Shown: positions 1 to 6,446, numbered from the stretch's first letter. The stretch: DNA of 8,969 nt from Pseudomonadota bacterium (GCA_021811225.1 JAJZPJ010000010.1:17931-26899), one strand, 5' to 3'. Made by a program: numbers and translations. Notes: generated from the sequence alone by a model not told the origin.

Positions 1-1197
1 TATGCCGGGGTGGAGACCCACGCCAACATGATCGCCGGCATGCTCGAAGGCGGACTCAAGGAGAAGCCGCCCTACGTACGCGGCGCCGACGTCATACAGT
101 TGATGCTGGTCGCGGTCGTGATGGTGTTCCTGCTGCCGCTGCTGTCGCCCTTGCGCGCCACCCTGGCGGCGCTGGTCGTGGCCGGGGCGCTGGTCGGGAT
201 CAACCTGTCGCTGTGGCGCTACGCCGATCTGGCCCTGCCCCTGGCGACCGCCCTGGTGCTGGCGATCAGCCTGTACGCGCTCGACATGGCCTGGGGCTAT
301 TTCGTCGAGAGCCGGACCAAGCGCCAGTTCGCCAACCTGTTCGGGCAGTACGTACCGCCGGAACTGGTCGAGGAGATGAGCCGCGATCCGGAGAGCTACA
401 GCATGGCCGGGCGGCGCGCCGAACTGACCGTGCTGTTCTCCGACGTGCGCGGCTTCACCACCATCTCCGAAGGCCTGCAGCCGGAGCAGCTGGCGCAACT
501 GATGAACGAGTACCTGGGGGCCATGACCGAGGTCATCCGGCGCGAACGCGGCACCCTGGACAAGTACATCGGCGACGCCATCATGGCTTTCTGGGGCGCG
601 CCGGTGGCCGATCCGGAGCACGCCCGCCGGGCCGTGGTCGCGGCGCTGGAGATGCAGCGCCGGCTCACGGAGGTCAATCGGGGACTCGCCGCCAAGGGCT
701 GGCCGGAACTGAAGATCGGCATCGGCGTCAATACCGGGCCGATGACCGTCGGCGACATGGGTTCGCCGCTGCGCAAGGCCTACACGGTGATGGGCGACAC
801 GGTCAATCTCGGCGCGCGGCTGGAGGGCATCACCAAGCAGTACGGCGTCGGCATCATCGTCGGCGAGGCCACCCGGAATCTGCTGCAGCGGGAGTTTGTC
901 TTCCGCGAACTCGACCGGGTGCGGGTCAAGGGCAAGGCCGAACCGGTCGGCATCTACGAACCCCTAGGCCCGGTTGGCGGGTTCGATCAGGCGCTCATGG
1001 AGGAGATCGAATCATGGGATCGGGTCCTGGGTTACTATCGCGCCCAGGACTGGAACCGCGCCGAGCAGATATTGCAGGAACTGTCGCTCGGCGGGGAGCG
1101 CTACCTCTACCAACTGTATCTGAAGCGCATCGCCCAATACCGCGAAGCACCGCCCGGCGAGGGATGGGACGGCGTGACCACCTTCGAGACGAAATGA
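1..1197 (+). CDS. CHASE2-type class III adenylyl cyclase (5' end missing)
   Basis: Makes cAMP from ATP; a membrane receptor-cyclase. The frame is open from base 1, so the true start and most of the CHASE2 sensor lie upstream. The first residues (GVETHANMIAGML) match the usual end of a CHASE2 domain, where a GTG at 10 is probably internal. Counting from that codon, three hydrophobic segments follow at about 28-47, 50-68 and 73-95. The catalytic domain runs from about 135 to 320. Metal-binding Asp145 (FSDVRGFT) and Asp189 (YIGDAIMAFWG) are present. The substrate pair Lys185/Thr259 and transition-state Asn266/Arg270 (GDTVNLGAR) are also present. The Lys/Thr pair is typical of class IIIb adenylyl cyclases, so ATP rather than GTP is expected. 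A roughly 60-residue helical tail with a half-TPR look (YYRAQDWNRAEQIL) ends the protein. A cyclic-nucleotide phosphodiesterase follows on the same strand. The cyclase call is firm; the sensed signal is unknown. Confidence 0.93.
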   Translation, partial: YAGVETHANMIAGMLEGGLKEKPPYVRGADVIQLMLVAVVMVFLLPLLSPLRATLAALVVAGALVGINLSLWRYADLALPLATALVLAISLYALDMAWGYFVESRTKRQFANLFGQYVPPELVEEMSRDPESYSMAGRRAELTVLFSDVRGFTTISEGLQPEQLAQLMNEYLGAMTEVIRRERGTLDKYIGDAIMAFWGAPVADPEHARRAVVAALEMQRRLTEVNRGLAAKGWPELKIGIGVNTGPMTVGDMGSPLRKAYTVMGDTVNLGARLEGITKQYGVGIIVGEATRNLLQREFVFRELDRVRVKGKAEPVGIYEPLGPVGGFDQALMEEIESWDRVLGYYRAQDWNRAEQILQELSLGGERYLYQLYLKRIAQYREAPPGEGWDGVTTFETK

Positions 1198-1227
1198 ACG
1201 ACATTGCCCCCAGCCCCCTCCTCCGGT

Positions 1228-1287
1228 CGTCATCGCGAGCGCAGCGCGGCGATCAAGACTGCCGCGGCCTTCGGCCTCGCAGTGACG
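1228..1287. repeat. Degenerate dispersed inverted repeat between cyclase and phosphodiesterase genes
   Basis: The arms CGTCATCGCGAG (1228-1239) and CTCGCAGTGACG (1276-1287) are inverted copies that pair at 10 of 12 positions, plus one G-U wobble in RNA. They are separated by about 36 bp rich in GC. The arm wording (CGTCAT-GCGAG-CGCAGCG) resembles a short dispersed repeat often seen between genes in proteobacteria. This copy is diverged, and its spread in this genome cannot be seen from one window. The rest of the 157-bp gap (1198-1354) shows no promoter I can defend. The repeat may form an RNA hairpin and modulate read-through or mRNA stability between the two genes; that is inference. Confidence 0.55.
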
Positions 1288-1345
1288 ATTCCCTGTGGGC
1301 TGCTCGCCGTCCTTCCCTGCGCGGCGGCGCTTCCTTCCGCCCGCC

Positions 1346-1350
1346 GAGGT
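1346..1350 (+). promoter_or_regulatory. Ribosome binding site fixing the phosphodiesterase start
   Basis: GAGGT lies 4 bases before the ATG at 1355. It supports that start over an in-frame GTG at 1295, which would add 20 residues (rich in Pro and Arg) unlike the family N-terminus. Confidence 0.55.
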
Positions 1351-1354
1351 CGCC

Positions 1355-2119
1355 ATGAGAGTCAGGATCCTCGGCGCCAGCGGCGGCATCGGCGGGCCGG
1401 CGCTGCACACCACCGCGATGCTGGTGGACGACGACATCCTGATCGATGCCGGAACCGGCGTCTGTCGCCTGTCGCTGGACGAGCTCGCGCGCATCGACCA
1501 CGTCTTCATCACCCATTCCCACCTCGACCATATCGCCTGTCTGCCGCTGATCGGCGACAGCGTCGGCGACCTGCGCGCGACGCCGCTGACCGTTCATGCC
1601 ACCGGCCCGACCATCGCGATCTTGCAAAGCCACGTCTTCAACTGGGCGGTATGGCCCGATTTCACCCGGATTCCCAGCGCTCGGCCCTTCGTCCGCTTCC
1701 GCGAGATCCGTCTGGGCCAGGCGGTGGATCTGGGCGGCCGTGCGATCGCGGCGCTGCCCGCCGACCACAGCGTGCCGGCGGTGGGTTACCATCTCGATTC
1801 CGGTCGCGCCAGCCTGGCGTTTTCCGGCGATACCAGCGTCTGCGCGGAGTTCTGGCAGGAGGTCAACAAGATTAGCAATCTGCGTTATTTGATCGTCGAG
1901 ACCGCGTTTTCCGATGGCGATCTGCCCTTGGCGAACGACTCCAAGCATCTGTGCCCGAGCCTGCTCGCGACCGCACTCGCCTGGCTGCGCCTGACGCCCG
2001 AGCTGTTCATCACCCATCTGAAGCCCGGGCAGCAACAACTGATCATGCGGGAGATCGCCTCGGCTGCCGGGCGCTACCGGCCGCAGATGCTGCAGGACGA
2101 CCATGTCTTCGAGCTGTGA
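1355..2119 (+). CDS. Class II 3',5'-cyclic-nucleotide phosphodiesterase (metallo-beta-lactamase fold)
   Basis: A 254-residue protein expected to hydrolyse cAMP (and perhaps cGMP) to the 5'-nucleotide in the cytoplasm, with two bound metal ions. The N-terminus LGASGGIGG followed by ILIDAGTG is the typical class II opening. The metal-binding motif is THSHLDH, with His54, His56, Asp58 and His59. Further candidate ligands are His138 (ADHS), Asp159 (FSGDTS), His198 (SKHLCP) and His221 (ITHLKPG). No signal peptide or membrane segment is seen. The length is close to that of other bacterial members. The ATG at 1355 is chosen because it has a GAGGT site and starts exactly where family homology starts. 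It lies 157 bp after an adenylyl cyclase and 21 bp before the ATPase gene, so synthesis and removal of the same second messenger appear to be encoded together. Another MBL-fold hydrolase activity is possible but less likely given the SGG opening and the cyclase neighbour. Confidence 0.85.
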   Translation: MRVRILGASGGIGGPALHTTAMLVDDDILIDAGTGVCRLSLDELARIDHVFITHSHLDHIACLPLIGDSVGDLRATPLTVHATGPTIAILQSHVFNWAVWPDFTRIPSARPFVRFREIRLGQAVDLGGRAIAALPADHSVPAVGYHLDSGRASLAFSGDTSVCAEFWQEVNKISNLRYLIVETAFSDGDLPLANDSKHLCPSLLATALAWLRLTPELFITHLKPGQQQLIMREIASAAGRYRPQMLQDDHVFEL

Positions 2120-2126
2120 GGCGATG

Positions 2127-2132
2127 AGGAGG
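2127..2132 (+). promoter_or_regulatory. Consensus Shine-Dalgarno for the GAF-ATPase gene
   Basis: A full AGGAGG stands 8 bases before the GTG at 2141. This strong site supports the GTG start and compensates for the weaker initiation codon. It is only 7 bases after the phosphodiesterase stop codon, as expected in an operon. Confidence 0.8.
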
Positions 2133-2140
2133 CGCGAACC

Positions 2141-4504
2141 GTGAGCGCGGTGCTCACTCCGCCGACCGAAGACGGCAAGGACGCCGGCGGCCGGCTGTCC
2201 TTTCTCCGGAATCTCCAGGCGGTCACCAACAAGATCCATGCGACCAACAACATCGACGAGATCATGCTCGAGTTGTCGCAGGAGATCTGCAGTCTGTTCA
2301 ACGCCGACCGCCTGACCATCTATTCGGTCAGCGAGGATCGCAGCGCCATCGTCTCCAAGCTCAAGATCGGCCTCAACTCGTTCCAGAGCCTGAAGCTGCC
2401 GATCGACGATCAGAGCATCGCCGGCTACGTCGCGCTGTCGCGCCGGATGCTCAACATCCCCGACGTCAGCAATCTGGAGGCGCTGAAGTCCTACAAGCCG
2501 ACGCCGCATTTCCAGCAGAAGGTCGATCGGCGCACCGGCTACCGCACCAAGCAGATGCTGGTCGGCCCGGTGCTCGAACAGGATTCCGGCGAGTTGCTGG
2601 GCGTGGTGCAGCTGATCAACAACCGGGCCGACGTGCCGTTCTCGGACGAGGCCGTGGATGGTTTGCGGGATCTGTGCGAGACGCTGGCGATCGCCTTCAA
2701 CCAGCGCTTCAAGCAGGCTCCCCTGGTCAAATCGAAGTACGACTTCCTGGTGACCGATGCGGTGATTTCGGCGGAGGAGCTGGATCTCGCCACGCGCTCG
2801 GCGCGGCGCAAGAACATCCGGCTCGAAGACGTGCTGATCAGCGAATTCCAGGTCAGGCTGCCGCTGATCGGGGCGGCGCTGGCGAAGTTCTTCGGCGTGC
2901 CCTACGAGCCCCACCAGCCCAATCGCATCAAGCCGTCCGACCTGCTGAAGAACCTCAAGCGCGAGTACATCGAACAGAACCACTGGCTGCCGATCGAGGA
3001 GACGCCCGAGGGCATCGTGATCCTGACCCTCGATCCGGAGCAGATCAAGAGCTCGCACATCGTCAGCAACGTCTTTCCCAGGAGCCGGCTGGCCTTCCGG
3101 GTCACCACCCACAGCGACTTCAAGGAGACCCTGGACCTGTTCTTCGGCGCCGCCCAGGACAGCGACACTTCCTCGGTCGGAGAGCTCCTGTCCAACCTCT
3201 CCGACGACGGCGAAGAGGGCGAGACCACGGCCGACGATCTCTCCGCCGCCGCCGACAACGAGCTGGTCAGGCTGGTGAACAAGATCATCGTCGACGCCTA
3301 CCAGCAGGGCGCCTCGGACATCCATATCGAGCCGCGGCCGGGCAAGGAGAAGACCCTGGTGCGCTTCCGCAAGGACGGCTCGCTGGTGAATTACATCGAG
3401 ATTCCGGCGAGCTACCGCAGCGCCCTGGCGGTGCGCATCAAGATCATGTGCGAGCTCGACATCTCGGAGCGCCGCCGGCCGCAGGACGGCAAGATCAAGT
3501 TCAAGAAGTACGGCCCGCTGGACATCGAGTTGCGGGTGGCGACCATCCCCACGGCGGGCGGCGAAGACATCGTGATGCGCATCCTCGCCGCCGGCGAGCC
3601 GATCCCGCTCGACAAGCTGGGCCTGCTGCCGATCAACCTCGACCGATTGAAGTCGGTCGTGACCAAGCCCTACGGGCTGTTCTTCGTCTGCGGCCCGACC
3701 GGCTCGGGCAAGACCACCACGCTGCATTCGGTGCTGGGCTTCCTCAACAAGCCGGACACCAAGATCTGGACCGCCGAGGACCCGGTCGAGATCACCCAGA
3801 AGGGCCTGCGCCAGGTGCAGATCAACAAGAAGGCCGGCCTCGACTTTCCGACCATCATGAAGTCCTTCCTGCGCGCCGATCCGGACATCATCATGGTCGG
3901 CGAAATGCGCGACAAGGAGACCACCGCGCTGGGCATCGAGGCCTCGCTCACCGGCCACCTGGTGTTCGCCACGCTGCACACCAACAGCGCGCCCGAGTCG
4001 ATCATCCGCCTGCTCGACATGGGCATGGACCCGTTCAATTTCGCCGACGCCTTGCTGGGCATCCTCGCCCAGCGGCTGGCCAAGCGGCTGTGCAAGTGCA
4101 AGCAGGCCTACACGCCCGGGCCGGAGGAGCTGGATCATTTGCTCACGGAATACTGCGAGGAGCTGACGCACACCGCGACCTTCAAGCGCGACGCCGAGGC
4201 CGGCCGGGAGGCGATCCGCGCCGAGTGGCTGAAGAACTACGCCCGGGACGGGAAATTCACCCTCTACCAGGCCAAGGGCTGCCCGCTGTGCACCGACACC
4301 GGCTACAAGGGGCGCATGGGCCTGCACGAGCTGATGCTCGGTTCCGACCAGGTGAAGCGCCTGATCCAGGAGCACGCCCGGGTCCCCGAACTGCTCGCCT
4401 GCGCGCTGGAGGACGGCATGCGCACGCTCAAGATGGACGGCATGGAGAAGGTGCTGCAGGGCGAGACCGACATGAAGCAGGTCAGGACGGTGTGCATCAA
4501 GTGA
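2141..4504 (+). CDS. GAF-domain GspE/PilB-family motor ATPase
   Basis: A 787-residue hexameric-type ATPase of the type II secretion/type IV pilus family, much longer than usual PilB or GspE (about 500-570). Order of parts: a GAF domain at about 20-190 (VDRRTGYRTKQML, GVVQLIN); a GspE/MshE-type N-terminal domain at about 196-335 (FFGVPY); an acidic linker at about 340-372; and the ATPase at about 373-650. Walker A is GPTGSGKT (518-525). The Asp box is TAEDP (544-548). Walker B has Glu588 (DPDIIMVGEMRD). The His box spans His606 to His613 (ATLHTN). Arginines in RFRKDGS and ERRRPQDG match the family. Zinc-site cysteines are C651, C653, C714 and C717. The N-terminal domain lacks the clear RLG and LxxxLxxQ signature of c-di-GMP-binding MshE proteins, so direct c-di-GMP binding is doubtful. 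No pilC, pilM-Q or gsp genes adjoin it. All catalytic motifs are intact, so it should be an active motor or regulatory ATPase. Which machine it drives is unknown. A GTG start with AGGAGG is well supported. Confidence 0.92.
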   Translation: MSAVLTPPTEDGKDAGGRLSFLRNLQAVTNKIHATNNIDEIMLELSQEICSLFNADRLTIYSVSEDRSAIVSKLKIGLNSFQSLKLPIDDQSIAGYVALSRRMLNIPDVSNLEALKSYKPTPHFQQKVDRRTGYRTKQMLVGPVLEQDSGELLGVVQLINNRADVPFSDEAVDGLRDLCETLAIAFNQRFKQAPLVKSKYDFLVTDAVISAEELDLATRSARRKNIRLEDVLISEFQVRLPLIGAALAKFFGVPYEPHQPNRIKPSDLLKNLKREYIEQNHWLPIEETPEGIVILTLDPEQIKSSHIVSNVFPRSRLAFRVTTHSDFKETLDLFFGAAQDSDTSSVGELLSNLSDDGEEGETTADDLSAAADNELVRLVNKIIVDAYQQGASDIHIEPRPGKEKTLVRFRKDGSLVNYIEIPASYRSALAVRIKIMCELDISERRRPQDGKIKFKKYGPLDIELRVATIPTAGGEDIVMRILAAGEPIPLDKLGLLPINLDRLKSVVTKPYGLFFVCGPTGSGKTTTLHSVLGFLNKPDTKIWTAEDPVEITQKGLRQVQINKKAGLDFPTIMKSFLRADPDIIMVGEMRDKETTALGIEASLTGHLVFATLHTNSAPESIIRLLDMGMDPFNFADALLGILAQRLAKRLCKCKQAYTPGPEELDHLLTEYCEELTHTATFKRDAEAGREAIRAEWLKNYARDGKFTLYQAKGCPLCTDTGYKGRMGLHELMLGSDQVKRLIQEHARVPELLACALEDGMRTLKMDGMEKVLQGETDMKQVRTVCIK

Positions 4505-6180
4505 GCGCGGACACCATAGACGATCTGTTCCGCCGGCTGGAGAAGCTGAACGAGATCGGCGCGGCGCTGTCCCGCGAGCACGACATCGATCGTCTGCTGG
4601 AATTCATCCTGGTCGCGGCCAAGACCATCACCCGCGCCCAAGGCGGCACGCTCTACCGGATCATTAAGGTGGTGGGCAAGGACGGTAAGGAGGAGCGCCG
4701 CCTGCACTTCGAGATCCTGCACAACGACGAGTTCGAGCGGCGCGGCGATCCGGGCAGGCCGGGCCGGCAAGGCGGTAACTCGGGCAATCCGATCAACTTG
4801 CAGGACATCCTCCTGTATGAAGGCGACGGCGAGAACCACGCCAACGTCGCGGCCCACGCCGCGCTGCGCGGCGAGACGGTCAATATCGCCGACGCCTATA
4901 CCGCCGCCGGTTTCGATTTCTCCGGCACGCGCAAGTTCGACGAAATCAACGGCTATCGTTCGCGATCCTTCCTGACGGTGCCGATGAGGAACCACGAGAA
5001 CGAGATCATCGGCGTGCTGCAATTGATCAACTGCCTCGATCCGCAGACCGGCGCGGTCGTGCCCTTCTCCACCGCCGACCAGCGCCTGGCCGAATCGCTC
5101 GCCTCGCAGGCGGCGATCGCGCTCACCAAACGCCAGTTGATCAGCCAGCTCGAAGAGCTGTTCGAGTCCTTCATCGACATGATCAACGAGGCGATCGACG
5201 AGAAGTCGGAATATACGGGGGACCACTGCAAGCGCGTTCCCGAGCTGACGATGATGCTCGCCGAGGCGGCGAGCGCGACCGAGGACGGACCGCTGGCGGC
5301 TTTCCACATGACCGACCGCGACCGCTACGAGCTCAAGATCGCCGGTCTGCTGCACGATTGCGGCAAGGTGACGACGCCGGTGCATGTGGTGGACAAGGCG
5401 ACCAAGCTGCAGACCCTCTACGACCGCATCCATACCCTCGACACCCGCTTCGAGGTGTTAAAGCGCGACGCCGAGATCGAGATGCTGAAGCGCCGGTTGG
5501 CGCTACGCGAGCCGCGCGACGCGGCGGCCGAAGCAGCGTTGCGGCGCGACTTCGAGGCGAGGCGCGCGCAACTGGAGGACGATCGCGGCTTCCTGAGGCG
5601 CGTCAATATCGGCGGCGAATTCATGAAGGACGCCGACTTGGAGCGCGTCCGGGCGATCGGCACAGCTTATCGCTGGCGCGATCCTTCCGGCCGGGAGAGC
5701 GACTTTCTCAGCGGCGACGAGATCGACAACCTGTCGATCCGCAAGGGCACGCTGAACGAAGACGAGCGCGAGATCATCAACAAGCATATCGACGTGACCA
5801 TCGAGATGCTGGAGAAACTGCCCTGGCCCAAGCACCTCACCAACGTGCCCGAATACGCCGGCGGCCACCACGAGCGCATGGACGGCAAGGGCTACCCCAA
5901 GGGCCTGACGCGCGAACAGATGTCGTGGCAGGCCAGGATCATGGGCATCGCCGACATTTTCGAGGCGCTCACCGCGCGCGACCGTCCCTACAAGACCGGC
6001 AAGACGCTGTCGGAGTCGCTCTTCATCCTGGGCAGGATGAAGGAGGAGGGGCATATCGATCCGGATCTGTTCGACGTCTTCGTCCGCCGCGGGGTCTATC
6101 TGCAATACGCCCGGAAAAAACTCGACCCGCAGCAGATAGACGAAGTGGATTTGAATCGTCTGCCGGGTTATTTGCCCTGA
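4501..6180 (+). CDS. GAF and HD-GYP domain protein, probable c-di-GMP phosphodiesterase
   Basis: A 559-residue cytoplasmic protein expected to hydrolyse c-di-GMP. The GTG start overlaps the ATPase stop (GTGA), with only a weak AGGA 13 bases upstream. Translation is therefore probably coupled, and the two products should be made together. The GAF domain covers about 15-210 (FDEINGYRSRSFLTVP, GVLQLIN), with an unusual Gly-rich stretch at 82-98. A helix at about 211-232 links it to the HD-GYP domain. Its catalytic set is visible: His242 (DHCKRV), His285-Asp286 and Lys289 (LLHDCGK), His429 (NKHID), His456-His457 (GGHHERMDG), the GYP signature at 464-466 and Asp485 (ADIFEALTARDRPYK). An insertion of about 110 residues (304-414), partly charged coiled coil, separates the HD motif from the His429 region, where normal HD-GYP proteins have almost no gap. 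Loss of activity cannot be excluded because of the insert, but every expected ligand is present. Confidence 0.9.
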   Translation: MSADTIDDLFRRLEKLNEIGAALSREHDIDRLLEFILVAAKTITRAQGGTLYRIIKVVGKDGKEERRLHFEILHNDEFERRGDPGRPGRQGGNSGNPINLQDILLYEGDGENHANVAAHAALRGETVNIADAYTAAGFDFSGTRKFDEINGYRSRSFLTVPMRNHENEIIGVLQLINCLDPQTGAVVPFSTADQRLAESLASQAAIALTKRQLISQLEELFESFIDMINEAIDEKSEYTGDHCKRVPELTMMLAEAASATEDGPLAAFHMTDRDRYELKIAGLLHDCGKVTTPVHVVDKATKLQTLYDRIHTLDTRFEVLKRDAEIEMLKRRLALREPRDAAAEAALRRDFEARRAQLEDDRGFLRRVNIGGEFMKDADLERVRAIGTAYRWRDPSGRESDFLSGDEIDNLSIRKGTLNEDEREIINKHIDVTIEMLEKLPWPKHLTNVPEYAGGHHERMDGKGYPKGLTREQMSWQARIMGIADIFEALTARDRPYKTGKTLSESLFILGRMKEEGHIDPDLFDVFVRRGVYLQYARKKLDPQQIDEVDLNRLPGYLP

Positions 6181-6227
6181 GCGCGGTGCTTGGCAAATTG
6201 CCGACTGTGCTTTGTTGATGGGGCGGG

Positions 6228-6242
6228 TGACGAAAATCGTCA
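6228..6242. promoter_or_regulatory. Perfect 15-bp inverted repeat, candidate activator site upstream of the pilin promoter
   Basis: TGACGA-AAA-TCGTCA is a perfect inverted repeat centred about 119 bp upstream of the predicted pilin transcription start. That is the usual distance for an enhancer-binding activator of sigma-54 promoters. It lacks a T-tract, so it is a poor terminator for the preceding HD-GYP gene. A smaller palindrome, GGCAA-A-TTGCC, lies at 6192-6202, and a GC-only one, CGCCGGCCGGCG, at 6269-6280. The operator role is inference. Confidence 0.35.
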
Positions 6243-6326
6243 GATTCGGACGTTTTGCCGACCCTGCCCGCCGGCCGGCGCCCCCCAGCCCGGCCGCAGA
6301 AGCGCCCGGCGCCCGGATCTTGGCTT

Positions 6327-6343
6327 TTGGCATATGTCTTGCT
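6327..6343 (+). promoter_or_regulatory. Sigma-54 (RpoN) promoter of the pilin gene
   Basis: TTGGCATATGTCTTGCT matches the sigma-54 consensus TGGCAC-N5-TTGC with a single change (CAC to CAT). The invariant GG (6329-6330) and GC (6341-6342) have the required 10-bp separation. The start of transcription would be near 6354, giving a leader of about 93 bases before the ATG. Sigma-54 with the PilS/PilR pair is the known mode of pilA control in Pseudomonas and several other bacteria. No regulator gene is in this window. Confidence 0.8.
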
Positions 6344-6388
6344 AAAGTAAGATGCGTGAGTCCGGCCGACCGGATTCCACGCCTTGGT

Positions 6389-6428
6389 AGCACCAGGCAG
6401 CACCAGACAGCATCAGGCAGCACCATCA
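6389..6428 (+). repeat. Four 10-bp tandem repeats in the pilin leader
   Basis: Units AGCACCAGGC, AGCACCAGAC, AGCATCAGGC and AGCACCATCA follow each other without spacing. The second and third differ from the first at one base each, and the fourth matches it at 8 of 10. They sit downstream of the predicted transcription start and end 6 bases before the Shine-Dalgarno, so they would be transcribed into the pilin mRNA leader. The 10-bp period equals about one helical turn. Confidence 0.8.
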
Positions 6429-6434
6429 ACCATC

Positions 6435-6440
6435 GAGGAG
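6435..6440 (+). promoter_or_regulatory. Ribosome binding site of the pilin gene
   Basis: GAGGAG stands 6 bases before the ATG at 6447. It selects this codon over an in-frame upstream start at 6384, which would run through the tandem repeats and place about 28 residues before the prepilin cleavage site. Confidence 0.75.
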
Positions 6441-6446
6441 AAACAA

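Noticed and set aside
213..1358. A 381-codon plus-strand open frame overlapping the cyclase
   Set aside because: Translation is Arg/Gly/Ala-rich without motifs; the cyclase frame has all catalytic residues.
1253..4375. A 1040-codon open frame on the minus strand opposite the phosphodiesterase and ATPase genes
   Set aside because: High-GC DNA with strong third-position bias leaves long antisense frames open. The translation is Arg/Gln/Leu/Gly-rich with no recognisable domain, and the plus-strand genes have complete family motifs.
2674..4500. Open frame upstream of, and in phase with, the HD-GYP gene, suggesting a 1168-residue protein
   Set aside because: This part overlaps the ATPase gene in another frame and encodes Arg/Gly/His-rich sequence with no domain. 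The GAF homology begins just after GTG 4501.
4303..5433. A 376-codon minus-strand open frame opposite the ATPase/HD-GYP junction
   Set aside because: Composition is typical of antisense shadow and it conflicts with two well-supported genes.
6227..6243. Possible CRP (cAMP receptor) site upstream of the pilin gene
   Set aside because: GTGA and TCA are separated by 9 rather than 6 bases, and the outer bases are not symmetric, so the CRP consensus is not met. It was kept only as an unnamed inverted repeat.
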